Of a DNA stretch of 64,000 bases, positions 25,299-35,818 are shown one piece after another. The first letter of the stretch is position 1, and each line of letters begins with the position of its first letter. Source of the stretch: Paeniglutamicibacter antarcticus (lineage in GTDB: Bacteria; Actinomycetota; Actinomycetes; Actinomycetales; Micrococcaceae); the NCBI RefSeq assembly GCF_900010755.1, contig NZ_CZJT01000081.1, positions 216,557 through 280,556 on the forward strand. Direction: 5' to 3'. The translations under genes and the position numbers were made by a program. The notes beneath the pieces were generated by a model. That model was not told the origin of the DNA. It ran no database searches and worked only from the letters and a program-made list of their open reading frames with translations.

Positions 25299-26531
25299 CT
25301 AGCGCCATAGACCGCGCGTATCGATAACGTCCTTGCCTGCAAGAGCGGTAGCTGGAACTGCCTTGAACTGGTCATGGTCAACCAGCACAACAATGCTCGA
25401 TGCCTCGGCAAGGCCGGCATCCAAGCCAACGAGCTTTGCATTGTCGATCCCGGTCAGGGATGCCGGCAGGGTTTCGATGTGCGGTTCAACGAGCAGGAAC
25501 TCAACACCGGGGGCCTGTTCGGCCAGCGAACGCGCGATGGCGATTGAAGGGGACTCTCGGAGATCGTCAATGTTCGCCTTGAATGCCAAGCCCAAGATAG
25601 CAATCTTGCCGTTGAAGGATGCGCCCTTGGTCGACTCCAAGACCTTGTCCACGACCCACGACGGCTTTGCGTCATTGGTTTCGCGAGCCTGGCGAATCAG
25701 CTTGGACTCTTCCGGGGCTGCGGCAACAATGAACCACGGGTCAACGGCTATGCAGTGTCCGCCAACGCCGGGGCCCGGCTGCAAGATGTTCACACGAGGG
25801 TGGTGGTTTGCCAGCTCAATGAGCTCCCAAACGTTAATGCCAACCTTGTCGGAGATGACCGAAAGCTCATTGGCGAACGCAATGTTCACGTCGCGGTAGG
25901 AGTTTTCCACGAGCTTTGCCATCTCTGCGGTGGTTGCATCAGTGAGCAGGATCTCGGCTTCGCAGAAGACGCTGTAAAGGTCCTTGGCCATCTGTGCGGC
26001 TTCGACGGTGATGCCGCCAACGATACGGTCGTTGGTGACAAGCTCTTCCATGACACGGCCGGGAAGCACGCGCTCCGGGCAGTGCGCAACGTGGAGGCTT
26101 GAGGCATCCAGATCCGGGCGCGCTGCGAGCAGACGGTCAGCCATGTGCTGGGTCGCACCCGGAGGGGAAGTCGATTCGAGAATGACCAGTTCGTTGCCAC
26201 GCAGCATCGGAGCGATCTTGTCTGCAGCAGCTTCGATGTAAGAAAGGTCAGCCGAACGATCAGCGTTGAACGGGGTCGGAACCGCGACGATGTAGGCGTC
26301 GGCTTCCGGGGTATCAAAGCTTGCGCTCAAGGTTCCGTTGGCAACGGCCGCGGCGACGAAGTCGCCCAGTGCAGGCTCCACGAACGGGACTTCACCGCGG
26401 TTGACTGCTTCAACCGTGCGAGGGGTGACATCCACGCCCTTGACGATGATTCCCTTGGAAGCCAAGATTGCTGCCGTCGGCAACCCGATGTAGCCCAGTC
26501 CGACAACGGCAACTTCTTTGATACTCGTCAC
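25299..26531 (-). CDS. wecC: UDP-N-acetyl-D-mannosamine dehydrogenase
   Basis: A 410-residue NAD-dependent UDP-sugar dehydrogenase that makes UDP-ManNAcA. GTG 26531 is chosen since MTSIKEVAVVGLGYIGLPTA begins the Rossmann motif and an AAGGGGA lies upstream; the frame is open for 16 more residues. Typical segments include VESTSPPGATQHMADRL-type (ILESTSPPGATQ), AHCPERVLPGRVMEEL, NDRIVGGITVEAA, KLVENSYRDVNIAFANELS and GVGGHCIAVDPWFIV with the catalytic Cys. AILGLAFKANIDDLRESPS closes the domain. It pairs with wecB downstream. Which UDP-HexNAc is used is inferred from that neighbour. Confidence 0.93.
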   Translation of the reverse strand: MTSIKEVAVVGLGYIGLPTAAILASKGIIVKGVDVTPRTVEAVNRGEVPFVEPALGDFVAAAVANGTLSASFDTPEADAYIVAVPTPFNADRSADLSYIEAAADKIAPMLRGNELVILESTSPPGATQHMADRLLAARPDLDASSLHVAHCPERVLPGRVMEELVTNDRIVGGITVEAAQMAKDLYSVFCEAEILLTDATTAEMAKLVENSYRDVNIAFANELSVISDKVGINVWELIELANHHPRVNILQPGPGVGGHCIAVDPWFIVAAAPEESKLIRQARETNDAKPSWVVDKVLESTKGASFNGKIAILGLAFKANIDDLRESPSIAIARSLAEQAPGVEFLLVEPHIETLPASLTGIDNAKLVGLDAGLAEASSIVVLVDHDQFKAVPATALAGKDVIDTRGLWR

Positions 26532-26636
26532 TATGACGTTTCCCCTTGGTTCGAGTGAGCATGCCGGGAAAATGATCAATTCGCTTCCGGCACAAAATTC
26601 AGGAGACTACCGTCAGGCAGCCTGAACTATAATACT

Positions 26637-28439
26637 TCATTCATCCATTCGCTGCATTTGCTCGGAACTGTTTTTGTAGATCCCGAGCAATTTTTCCGTG
26701 TTGCGATCCCATGTGCGCTCCTCCAGCATGTGTCTCCTTCCGGCGGCGCCCATCGAAGCTCTCTTCGAGGAATCGCGCAACAATTCATCGATTCCTTGGG
26801 CTAGTTGATTTGGACTATCCGGTTCCACTAACAGCCCGGTTTCGCCCTCGATCACAAGTTCCCGCAGAGCTGGAAGATCGGCTGCGACTACCGGCACTTC
26901 ACAAGCCAGGGCTTCAACCGGTTTTAACGGAGTCACTGCTCGCGTCACAGAAAGGTCCCGTCTGGGGACTACAAAAACGTCAAGGGCACAGTGGTAAATG
27001 CGCGCTTCGTCGCGCGGCACACGTCCCGGGAAAAGGCAGTACTCACGGATGCCCAAGTTCTCGCTCAAATCAATGAGATTGTTGCGTTCGACACCATTGC
27101 CCACGATCAGCAGTCGCAACGAAGGATTCGCCGGGATCAATTGGGCCACTGCTCGGACCAAAAGATCCAGGCCCTCGTAGGCAACCAGACTGCTTACCGT
27201 ACCCACATACTGGTTCTCCGCGGCTAATCCCAGCGTTTTGCGGGCTTCTGATCGCTCGATCGGCAGGTCAAGGTATTCGTCGCCGATAGCATTGGGGGCA
27301 ATCGTGATCCGGGCAGCCGCAACACCTTGCTCAATAAGTTCCTGCTTCATTGCCTCGCCAAGCGTCACCACATGGGTCGCCTTTGTCGCGACAAAGGCTT
27401 CTCGTTCCTTGAACAACTTGTAGCGTTGTGAAGACCTTGCGGATTCAGGCCGCGAGGATGCCCAGGTATCGGCAAGCTGTCCGCGGACTTCATAGACCCA
27501 CGGCAAACCAAATGTCTCGGCAACAGCCATGACCGAAAGAGCATTGGTGAAATCCGTTGTTGTATGGAGAATTGACGGCGGGCATTCTCGAACTGATTCA
27601 GCCAGGGCCTCGGCTTGCTGCTGAATCCTTGCACGCATGTCGGATTTCAGCTTCTTGGGGAAGATGCGCTGATAACCAACACCGTCCACAAAATCAACGC
27701 TTCTTGCCGCGATCTTGCCAATCGACAACGGATATCCCGCGCGCGTGAATACCTTGGCTCTCCATTCGGCGTCCTGCAAGGCAGTAAGGATCGAATGGGA
27801 GCGCTGTGCATAACCGCTACCGGTGTGGGGAAGGGAGTTGGTCAGTAAATGAAGTGCCGTATTTTCACCGGTCATACCGGTGCGGTGCTGTGGGGTGCTT
27901 TGAAGAACGGGGAGCGCACCCTCAAATACTTCAAGCTCGCTTCGATAGTGTCGCAGTTGCTTGTTCTTGGCAGGAACAGTCCTCTCCAGGAGCCCGATTG
28001 CACCGTCCATGTCCCCCAGGTACCAACGGTACCGAGCCGTGGCACGTGCCAATGACTTGGTGTTTGAATCCCTGTTTGAAAGTACCAGCTCGGTTGTTTC
28101 AGCGTCTTGGACGGCAACGAGCATGTCCGTCAGGCGCGCAATTTGCCGATCCGACAGGCCCTGGAAATCAACGCTTCTAGCGTAGGTGCTGAGGGCACCT
28201 GTATTGCCCGTCAGCAGGTGGGCAAGGGCTCGGGCGATCGTCGTGTTCCTTGGAAGAATCGCCAGGCTTGCTTTGGCCAATCTGGAAATCACAGGTGAGT
28301 CAAACTTCCGGGCGGCTTGCAACAGGAAGAAGTAAGGATCGTCAGATAAGTTGGCAACCGTTATCTTGGCAATCGTCATCAGGTTCTTGACAAGCCGGTT
28401 TTGCTCGACCACATCGGGGTAGCTGCTATCTCGGTTCAT
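26637..28439 (-). CDS. glycosyltransferase, GT4 family with N-terminal helical region
   Basis: A 600-residue protein. ATG 28439 overlaps the upstream transferase stop by 14 bases and is preferred over a far upstream ATG at 28550 that would overlap by 125. Residues about 20-165 are helical and repeat-like, resembling a solenoid. The GT4 part begins near residue 190 (LHLLTNSLPHTGSGYAQRSH) and continues with YEVRGQLADTWASS and VTLGEAMKQELIEQGV. The donor domain has GTVSSLVAYEGLDLLVRAVA, LLIVGNG and the EALACEVPVVAADLPALREL signature Glu. It is closely similar in layout to the GT4 module of the giant protein at 46802. Substrates are unknown; it is predicted to add a sugar to the wall glycan in the cytoplasm. 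Confidence 0.88.
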   Translation of the reverse strand: MNRDSSYPDVVEQNRLVKNLMTIAKITVANLSDDPYFFLLQAARKFDSPVISRLAKASLAILPRNTTIARALAHLLTGNTGALSTYARSVDFQGLSDRQIARLTDMLVAVQDAETTELVLSNRDSNTKSLARATARYRWYLGDMDGAIGLLERTVPAKNKQLRHYRSELEVFEGALPVLQSTPQHRTGMTGENTALHLLTNSLPHTGSGYAQRSHSILTALQDAEWRAKVFTRAGYPLSIGKIAARSVDFVDGVGYQRIFPKKLKSDMRARIQQQAEALAESVRECPPSILHTTTDFTNALSVMAVAETFGLPWVYEVRGQLADTWASSRPESARSSQRYKLFKEREAFVATKATHVVTLGEAMKQELIEQGVAAARITIAPNAIGDEYLDLPIERSEARKTLGLAAENQYVGTVSSLVAYEGLDLLVRAVAQLIPANPSLRLLIVGNGVERNNLIDLSENLGIREYCLFPGRVPRDEARIYHCALDVFVVPRRDLSVTRAVTPLKPVEALACEVPVVAADLPALRELVIEGETGLLVEPDSPNQLAQGIDELLRDSSKRASMGAAGRRHMLEERTWDRNTEKLLGIYKNSSEQMQRMDE

Positions 28440-29646
28440 GCTTTTGGCCTTGTTCGTTGATGCATGTGATGATCTCGACATACTGTTTGCCAAGGTTTTC
28501 CAGCGAGGCATTTTCGAAAACCCATTCCCTGCCCGAGGAACCCACTTCAAGCCGATTGCGTTGCGACGCTAGTTCTCCCCACAAAGCGGCTATGTCTTCC
28601 GGGTCGTGGCCCACGATATCGCCGGCTCCTGCGCTCGTTATGATGTGTGCAGCTTCCCCTTGGACAACACCAGTAATGTGCTTCCCCAAGGAAAGCAATT
28701 CGTAGATTTTCGATGGAATCGTATGGTTAAAGCTCTTCCAGTCGTCTCGCAGGCTCACCACGCACGTATCGGCCCATAGATAATGGGCTCTGAGCGCATC
28801 GCCTCGAGCAGGGTCCTGGAATTCCACGGTTGCCCCAATTTCCGATGCGTACCGTACGAGCCGGGCGCGTGCAGTACCGCTGCCAACAATCCGTAATCGC
28901 ACCTTGTCGATGGTCAATGCAGATGCTCTAATAATGGATTCGAGCCCTTGGCTCTCGCCGAGATTTCCGAGGTAGAGAACGTTTATCCGCTCAGCGGATT
29001 TTGGTGGGATCGTGGGCAAGGGCTCAAATGACCGGGTGCTTATTCCGTTGTGAATGGTTCGCACTTTTCGAATGCCGTCCTCCGCCAGAACTGCAGCGAA
29101 TCCGTCGGTAACCGTGACAACGAGTGTTGCGTGCCGCTGAATCATGCGAACGACTTTGTGCGCGGCTTCAGTCAGCCAGCGCCATTTAAAAATTCGCGAA
29201 TCGGAAATCAAGTCAGGCCAGGCATCTCGCATTTCGATGATCAACGGACGCCGCAACAGCTTGGAAACAATGAATCCCACGAACATCGTCGGAAGTGCCG
29301 GGACGGTTGCCACCACGACGGTTGGTCTTTCTTGAAATAAGGCCTGTGGAAGCATTAGAGCCCCGTCAAGAATATTTTTGATGACCTTTCCGGAAATACG
29401 GCGAGGTTTTTTGATTGAGGGATAAGTGCGAATGAGTTCACCGTGTTGACCGATTTCCTCAACAGAAAAATGTCGTGCGCGTTCGGAAGCCGAAACCTTC
29501 GCAACGGATCGCGGGGTAACGACGCATATTTCCCAGCCTTCTTGGCGCATGACGTGCACAAAGGAATCCCAGCGCCGTTGGGGTGGCGATACTTCCGGTG
29601 AGTATGAATGCGTCAGCAAAAGAACTCGCACAGCTCCCACTGACAT
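28426..29646 (-). CDS. glycosyltransferase, GT4 family
   Basis: A 406-residue GT-B enzyme. The N terminus VRVLLLTHSYSPEVSPPQRR with a proline-rich first loop is typical of WbuB-like GT4 proteins. The middle has PLIIEMRDAWPDLI and VTVTDGFAAVLAEDGI, and the donor-binding half has INVLYLGNLGESQGLESIIR, RLRIVGSGTARARL, HTIPSKIYELLSLGKHITGV and EAAHIITSAGAGDIV. WbuB-type enzymes often transfer acetamido sugars, which would fit the neighbouring wecB and wecC (inference). It is translationally coupled to the GT4 gene downstream. A 177-bp gap separates it from the next upstream gene. Confidence 0.9.
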   Translation of the reverse strand: MSVGAVRVLLLTHSYSPEVSPPQRRWDSFVHVMRQEGWEICVVTPRSVAKVSASERARHFSVEEIGQHGELIRTYPSIKKPRRISGKVIKNILDGALMLPQALFQERPTVVVATVPALPTMFVGFIVSKLLRRPLIIEMRDAWPDLISDSRIFKWRWLTEAAHKVVRMIQRHATLVVTVTDGFAAVLAEDGIRKVRTIHNGISTRSFEPLPTIPPKSAERINVLYLGNLGESQGLESIIRASALTIDKVRLRIVGSGTARARLVRYASEIGATVEFQDPARGDALRAHYLWADTCVVSLRDDWKSFNHTIPSKIYELLSLGKHITGVVQGEAAHIITSAGAGDIVGHDPEDIAALWGELASQRNRLEVGSSGREWVFENASLENLGKQYVEIITCINEQGQKHEPR

Positions 29647-29823
29647 TTTCCACCTATTCTCGGAGCATTCCCCGAATATTGCTTGTTAGATTGTATTGCT
29701 ACTTTGCCGTAAGGAAGCAATCTATGAGTGCTCCTCCCCCGTCCTCCGACTATTGGAGTGTTGAAGCGAGTCCTTTCATAGGTAGTCAGATGAGTACGAA
29801 GCAAGAACCTGCGGCCATAGGAC

Positions 29824-31731
29824 TTAGAACATGATGTGTTGTTCGTTAAGCCCAAAGGAAGAAACTACTCCCGACGCCATGAGATCGGTTTCTTCAACCG
29901 ACCAGGTATGTCCCGCGATCTCTTGGGACCGCATTTGAACAAAGTTGAATCGGTCGGATGAATAGATCTTGCCACCCGATTTGGCAACGTCTTTCAGGAA
30001 ATTAGTGTCTTCTCCCTTGCCCAGTTCAAGGAAGGGAACCGCACGCATCATTTCCCCTGTTGTAAATATTGTCGGCCCCATAACTAGATCAGTGAACCGA
30101 TGTTCGCGCTCTTCAAACCTCAACAAAGTGGCGTTTCTTCCACCCAGATACATGTAGTGCGCTTGTTTGCCCACAACATCAGCACCGCTATAACGGTGTG
30201 CTGCGGCTTGATCTTGGAGGTAGTGCTCTCCGTAAAGATCATCATCATCCATCTTCGTGACGTACACACCGGAAGAAGCAGACGCGGCCAGGTTTAGGCA
30301 CGCGCCTAGCGAAGTGGAACGCGGTTCAGACAAAAGGACAAGGTTCTCGATGCCAAGTTCCTTAGCCTCCCGGCGGAGCCGTTCCTCGTTTACCTCGAAT
30401 CCATGGGTCAACAACACCAGTTCACTTTCGACGTTGAGTTGCCTACCGACTGTCGAAAGAATATGCCGGACTTGTTGTGGACGGATCGTCGAAACGAGCG
30501 CCGAGATTTGTGGCGTGGAAAGCAGTGAACGGGACTTTTCGGAAGCAACCCGAATCCCCGCAGCTTCCAATACCTGTTCCGCACGGTGAGCATAAGTGTG
30601 ACCTTGCCAGATTTTTCGCTGGGCCAGGTGGACCGTGCGGTCTCTGAGTTCCTTGCTGCGGACGAGGGAGCGGATCGAACTTGCGGCTTCTTCCCTGGTG
30701 TGAACCTCGATGACCTCAGACTTGTCAAAGAACTCACCAATGGCTCGACTCGGTGCCGTGACGACGGGAGTACCGGAAGCTGAAATCTCGAAAATACGCC
30801 GCGCGCACATGCTTGGCGAATCGACTACCGAGTTAACGTTGAGAAACACCTTGTACGCTTTATAAGCAGTCAACATTTTGTCGTACGACAAACTACCGAC
30901 AACGTGCGAGTCATATGGCTTTGGGAATTGGTATCGTTCATCCCCGCCAAGCTGCCTGGAAAAGATTTCGAGACCAGTCTCCATCGTCGTAGAGACGTCC
31001 AGAGCCCCACCAAGCAACATCTCTAATTGTTCCCTGCGCTCTGGGAATTTGTGAGCGAAATACATACCAGCGAATGCAACATCACGAGACTGAAAACCGT
31101 GCTGTGGTCGGCTTGGATTGTGAACCGTTGGCTGGGCCGCGAAGCTCAAAGGAGCAATCCGATCGTGTCCCAGATCCCTCTTGTAACGATCAATCTGGGT
31201 TGAATCAGAAGTAAAGACGGTGTCGAATAGCCGGGCAGCATCGAGGAAGTCTTCATAATGCGGAGGGTCTTCTTTGTTCCAGAAGACCGTAGGAATACCC
31301 TGTTCTTTGCACCATGCCACCAGTTCAACCAATGCCGGACGCGGGGCCGACGTACCAGTCAGATGGTAGGCCCAAGCTTTGTTGTTTCCTGCCCAAGCAG
31401 ATTCCACGAAAAGCATTTCAACTGGAGCAGAGCGAAGCGTTTCTTCCCACGTGTCGGGGCGGATTGCTACGCATTCCCACTCGTAGCCCCAAGCCTGCAT
31501 GGAGAAATCATCAAGGATGACGGCGACCCTCAATGAAGAAGTTGGGGCTGCCCGATCGCTCGTCCTAAATGCTGGGAAGTCCAGAAGGGTACGACTACTG
31601 TTCGTTGCTGAACGCAAAGTTCTTGCCGAAATGTCGTTAGGACCATTTGATGCCTCAGACCCTTGACGACGTTTCCAGGTCTTAAGCTGTGAAAATCCAC
31701 CGCGCCTGAAATGCCAGAGTGCGGTACGCAA
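29824..31731 (-). CDS. bifunctional CgeB/DUF3880-like and GT2 glycosyltransferase
   Basis: A 635-residue two-module protein. Residues about 60-370 match the DUF3880/CgeB-like GT-B type (VAVILDDFSMQAWGYEWECV, LFVESAWAGNNKAWAYHLTG, GIPTVFWNKEDPPHYEDFLD, FLNVNSVVDSPSMCARRIFE, EISASGTPVVTAPS). Residues about 390-620 form a GT2-like module with ISALVSTIRPQQVRHILSTV and the acidic motif KMDDDDLYGEHYL (Asp495-Asp498), then GPTIFTTGEMM. The giant protein at 46802 carries the same two modules with a degraded acidic motif. It is the first complete gene of the leftward wecBC unit and is flanked upstream by a transposase remnant. Confidence 0.85.
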   Translation of the reverse strand: MRTALWHFRRGGFSQLKTWKRRQGSEASNGPNDISARTLRSATNSSRTLLDFPAFRTSDRAAPTSSLRVAVILDDFSMQAWGYEWECVAIRPDTWEETLRSAPVEMLFVESAWAGNNKAWAYHLTGTSAPRPALVELVAWCKEQGIPTVFWNKEDPPHYEDFLDAARLFDTVFTSDSTQIDRYKRDLGHDRIAPLSFAAQPTVHNPSRPQHGFQSRDVAFAGMYFAHKFPERREQLEMLLGGALDVSTTMETGLEIFSRQLGGDERYQFPKPYDSHVVGSLSYDKMLTAYKAYKVFLNVNSVVDSPSMCARRIFEISASGTPVVTAPSRAIGEFFDKSEVIEVHTREEAASSIRSLVRSKELRDRTVHLAQRKIWQGHTYAHRAEQVLEAAGIRVASEKSRSLLSTPQISALVSTIRPQQVRHILSTVGRQLNVESELVLLTHGFEVNEERLRREAKELGIENLVLLSEPRSTSLGACLNLAASASSGVYVTKMDDDDLYGEHYLQDQAAAHRYSGADVVGKQAHYMYLGGRNATLLRFEEREHRFTDLVMGPTIFTTGEMMRAVPFLELGKGEDTNFLKDVAKSGGKIYSSDRFNFVQMRSQEIAGHTWSVEETDLMASGVVSSFGLNEQHIMF

Positions 31732-31858
31732 TGTTCTGATGGCCTGTCCTTAAATCGACGATGTTGTCCTACTTCCCAGAATGCGAGGACGAACAGATCC
31801 AATTCTATGATGAAACCAACTTCAGCCATAAACCTGGGCTCAAACCCGGGTTCCTGCC

Positions 31859-33448
31859 ATGGATTCACGGTTTGTTCGCAAGGTTCGCACCACTTCCGGT
31901 GCCGTTGAGATCGTTGACCAGGTGGGCCACACCGTCACCGGTGTTGAGCATATGGCTTCAGCCTGTTCGGATGTCGAACTTGCGGTGCCGATGCTCGCAG
32001 CTCGGGAAGGATTGATGCCGGGCCAGCAAACTTTTGATTTCGGTGGCTTGCCCCAATAAATGCAGGTCATCGACAATATTCAAGACTTGACCCAACACGG
32101 CAAGACCCTGGACGAAGAGCCGGTACGCGGCCGGCCACGCGGGACTAGTACGCAGGCAGCCAAAGTGGTGGGCTCGCCCACCGCGGAGTTGTGGGATGTG
32201 CTGGTCGGTGCGTATTCCCGCCTTGGCTTTGGTGCCCTGGATGACGAGGGGTTTCGGACGCTGGCCCCGGCCCGAATGGTCGAGCCCACGTCCAAGGCCG
32301 AAAGTATCCGGGTCTTGGATGATATCGCCGCCCCACACCCCGCACTAAGCACTTTGTTTCGGAGCCTGAAACGCAGTCAGGAATTCGAATATCGCGACTT
32401 GTTGGCCACAGCCAGGATCGGGTACCGCACCCAAACCACCGAGTTGGCAGCGAGGGCCATGAGACAAACTGACCCTGCATTTTCAGTCCAAGAAGGAAGG
32501 CAAGGTCCGCCGGGTCGGGGAGAGCCAAGGAGTATCGCGTGACCCGCAAGTCCAGGTCGGGCTCCTGGTGGGTCCGGCCGGATTGCCCCTGGAACTGCAC
32601 ATGTTCCGAAGGGACCAAGCACCGAAACGACCTCGATCCTTCCGGTGCTCGAAGCATTCCAGGAATCCCACGGCATTACCGACATGGTCGTGGTTGCCGA
32701 TGCCGGTATGCTCTCGGCCGGCGACCTGCAGGCCATCGAGGATGCGGGTTTCTTGCTTCTTGTCGGGTCCAGGCGGTCGAAGGCACCGCATGACCTGCAG
32801 GAACATCTTGACACCGATGGCAACAAGTTCAGCACCTGAAAGATCATTGAACCGGCCGGAGTCATGGGAGCCGGAAAGAACGTCGGTGAACGCCGGGTCG
32901 GCTGTCACGGGTCGTTCAAGCGGTTCCAACGCGACAACCAAAACATCAACCACATGGAACACCGTGTCATGGATAACGCTGAAGGTAAGATCCTGGTCCG
33001 CAAGGCACGCTTCTTGACCGTCAGCGGGTCCAAGACCTCGGTGGGCAAAACAACCCTCGAACGAGCCCGGCAGTTGGTCGGGCTGAAGGGATGCTTCACG
33101 AAGATTCCCGGGAAACCATGCTGGGGAACGAAATCATCGGTTCGCACCATGACCTATGGCAAATTGAGGCGTGCTTCCGGAAGACCAACGAAGCACGACC
33201 TGAAGTCGCCACCCAGTTGGCGCCGGAAGGAGGATGCCATCACCGCGCATCTCACCGTTGTCTTCACTAGGCTGGCCATCGGCCGACACCTGCAAGAGCT
33301 TTCCGGGGTGAGCGTCAAGAAAATCATCACGACGCTCAAGGCAAACAAATCAGCCAGGATTCTGGCCAGCGGCGAGGAATTCACCGCCCCCGCCGAAGAC
33401 CCCGAGGACTTCAATCCGACGCTGCAGTCTCTGAAAAGTGGTTACTAA
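31859..33448 (+). pseudogene. decayed IS1634-like transposase
   Basis: Segments in order but in different frames or broken by stops make up one transposase. They are MDSRFVRKVRTTSGAVEIVD and QVGHTVTGVEHMASACSDVE from 31859; LWDVLVGAYSRLGFGALDDE and ARMVEPTSKAESIRVLDD at about 32190-32320; VLEAFQESHGITDMVVVADA and GMLSAGDLQAIEDAGFLLLV at 32642-32765, including the Asp of VADAGM; and MTYGKLRRASGRPTKHDLKS, then HLTVVFTRLAIGRHLQELSG to 33448. Stops at 32057 and 32837 and several frameshifts show loss of function. A deleted fragment of a relative is at 43905-44033. Confidence 0.75.
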
Positions 33449-33759
33449 GGTGCTTGGCACGAGTCGGGCCAGACCTCGGCGGTGGAAAATGCCTTAGATA
33501 ATGATGCGCAAAGCGTTAACTTCAATTTTCACTAGGTGCCCGCTGGCAGTGAATTTCGTGATTTCGCTGGGCTACGACCAGCCGATTCCTTGAGCAAGGT
33601 AGATTATTCATTTCGCTCGCAAAGGGTGCCAAGGTCATCCTTCCGAAAAGGTTTCCTTTTCTCTCGGAGTGGCATGCCGCGGGCCCATAACTGTGCCACC
33701 AGCTGCCCGTTACACTTTCAATTACGCAATCATGTGTTGCCCTCGATGAACACCTTGAA
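33449..33759. other. gene-free stretch between two transposase remnants
   Basis: No convincing coding frame is seen. The left part is probably the remaining 3' end of the IS1634-like element and the right part the end of the IS3-type element. Confidence 0.5.
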
Positions 33760-34895
33760 GAGCTGTGGGGCAGGTGATTTTCGACTACCAAGGGCTCGGT
33801 CCCGGTCGGGGACACCCCCTGCTTGTTGTTGTTCGGCCGGCGTCTGTTGTACCAAGCCTCAATTTATTCCATGACGTCCGACAGTGCCGAAAGGCGGTTC
33901 GTGAACTCGTAGTGGTGGTACATCTCGGTTTTCAAGTGCGAGAAGAAATTCTCGGCGGCAGCGCCGTTCCAACACACGCCTGTCAATCCCATCGACTGGG
34001 TGATCTTCTTCCCAGCACACCACTCTTAAAATTCACCGGAGGTGTCTTGCGTCCCGAGATCGAATGCAAGATTGCGCCATCGGGATGAAGCCTCCCCTGA
34101 ACGCGAGTCATGCCCAGAGCGTTGATGATCAGCTGAGTGCGCATGTTCGAGTCCGTGGACCAACCAACTATGATGCGCGTGGCCAGTTCAATCACTGTAG
34201 CCAGATACAACCAGCCGTACCCCAGTCTTCAAGTACGTGTAGTCACCAACGGGTCAGGTTCCCGGCACCACCGCAGCAAAGTAACATTTCCCGTACTGGT
34301 CCAGCTTGTGGTTTCTGATGTGCTCCGTCCGCGCGGCAGACTCGTTGACCGTGGTATCTGCCAAGCCCGTGCTGGTTTAAAAACTTTGGGAGGTGATCCC
34401 GGCCGACCATCTGTCCGCTGTCCTCGAGTTCCCTGGCAACGGCCGCCTGCAGGTCCGCATGCCTACGTGCGGTCGGTCTCGGCCCGACACCGGCCGTCCA
34501 CCGACAAAACGAGGCCTTGGTAAAGCCAAACCTTCGGCACATCCAGGCAACGGGGGGGAAACGCCTGCTGTTACTCGATGGACGCAAAGAATTCCTCAAC
34601 AGGTACTTCGCTGAAAAGATGGCGCTCGCTTTTCCCAAAAATTTCGTACTCCCGCTTCAACGCAGCGTTCTCCGCCTGCAAAGCCTCGTGCTTCGCCCAC
34701 TCAACCGGGCCTGACTCATTCCCTAAGGCGTCCCGGAGCTCGGTCTATTAAGCCGTCACCCAATTTCCAAGAGTCCTTTCCCTGATACCCGAATCCGGGG
34801 AAACATCCCCCGGGGACCGAACCGAAGAAATAACGAGATCAATCGCACCGGCCTTGAACTCTTCGGTGAAGGTACTATGACCTGATCTGAGACAG
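33760..34895 (-). pseudogene. decayed IS3-family transposase (orfA-orfB)
   Basis: Read leftward, the orfA part (TFTEEFKAGAIDLVISSVRS, then ESGPVEWAKHEALQAENAAL) is followed by orfB: MCRRFGFTKASFCRWTAGVG, PTARRHADLQAAVARELEDS, a frame change, MYLATVIELATRIIVGWSTD with MRTQLIINALGM, a further change, GVCWNGAAAENFFSHLKTE and YHHYEFTNRLSALSDVME, a stop, then IEAWYNRRRPN. Several stops and frameshifts make it inactive. The DDE region is recognisable (ATVIE in place of ATVID). Confidence 0.8.
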
Positions 34896-34923
34896 ATCCT
34901 CCTATGGCCTCTGTCTCAGATCA
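34883..34923. repeat. 13-bp inverted repeat at IS3 remnant end
   Basis: TGATCTGAGACAG (34883-34895) is exactly inverted as CTGTCTCAGATCA (34911-34923), 15 bases apart, just upstream of the orfA remnant. It may be two abutted or nested IS termini. Confidence 0.6.
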
Positions 34924-35095
34924 CCATACGGGTGCACTGACCTGAGAATTTCAGATGCGATAGTGGTCGCATCACAGGACAAAACCTTGCTTTGTTCCAA
35001 ATGCACACAACTACCCGTAAGGCTGGCCGAATAGCTTTGCGTAGGTTCTTGCACAATATGAAGCATCGCAGGTGCGCAACCGCTAAACTGTTCAG

Positions 35096-35818
35096 ATGCA
35101 AGGAATCTTCATTTACGGCGGGTGCGTTGTCCGAGATGCCTACGAAAAAATACGTGAAAAGGCGACGCTGACCGGATATGTTTCACGCCAGTCCCTCATC
35201 AGTGCGACTACTCCTGCGTCAAAACTTCTTCCGGAGGCTAAACTCGCTTCGGCTTTCCAAGCCCGTTCAGCAAATGGAGACATCCAGTCGAATTTGCTCA
35301 GAGAAATGGCGAAGGCCGCCCCCACTACTGATTTGTTCGTCATGGATTTTCACATTGAACGTCTTGGAATCTACAAACTTTCCGACGGCTCTTTCATAAC
35401 TCCGTCAAGTGAGATCATGCGCTCTGGCGTCCTGAAGTCGCTTGAGGTACCTCCCGGACAAGTACTGCTTGGAACAGAACGCCACTTGGCATTCTGGACC
35501 CACGCGGCAAGGCGCTTCAACGCGAGCCTGATAAGGCTAGGTATCCAAGACAAAGTGTTGGTCGTCAACGCACCGTGGGCAACCCACGATTCAGACGGGA
35601 AAGCCTTTGGTCTTTTCAAAGGGAAGCCCGTCGCCGAAGTAAGCCACTCTATATCTGGCCTAACCCATATTCTGGCGGGACATGGACTAAACGTCGTCAC
35701 CATGCCGAAAGAGTACTCAGTTTCACCGATAGAACATCGATGGGGCTCCGGACCGTACCATTTCGGAGAGTCAGCAATGGACTGGGTCTCGGGACAAATG
35801 ATCCAAGCCTTGAATTAG
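35096..35818 (+). CDS. DUF6270-like protein of surface polysaccharide loci
   Basis: A 240-residue protein starting at ATG 35096 with MQGIFIYGGCVVRDAYEKI. The G-x-C-V-x-R-D opening resembles the G-S-C-V-(S/T)-R-D motif of DUF6270 proteins, but Ser is replaced by Gly here. Other features are TTDLFVMDFHIERLGIYKL, then LIRLGIQDKVLVVNAPWA and VVTMPKEYSVSPIEHRWGSG with WGSGPYHFGESAMDW near the end. The overall pattern (short strand-turn N terminus, C-terminal His) recalls the SGNH-like fold. It stands alone between transposase remnants, reads opposite to the wecBC unit, and has lower GC than its neighbours. A role in glycan modification is inferred from context only. Confidence 0.6.
   Translation: MQGIFIYGGCVVRDAYEKIREKATLTGYVSRQSLISATTPASKLLPEAKLASAFQARSANGDIQSNLLREMAKAAPTTDLFVMDFHIERLGIYKLSDGSFITPSSEIMRSGVLKSLEVPPGQVLLGTERHLAFWTHAARRFNASLIRLGIQDKVLVVNAPWATHDSDGKAFGLFKGKPVAEVSHSISGLTHILAGHGLNVVTMPKEYSVSPIEHRWGSGPYHFGESAMDWVSGQMIQALN

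Noticed and set aside
31732..31858. Possible extra gene upstream of the IS1634-like remnant
   Set aside because: Short frames only; the stretch is best read as promoter of the leftward transferase gene plus IS end.
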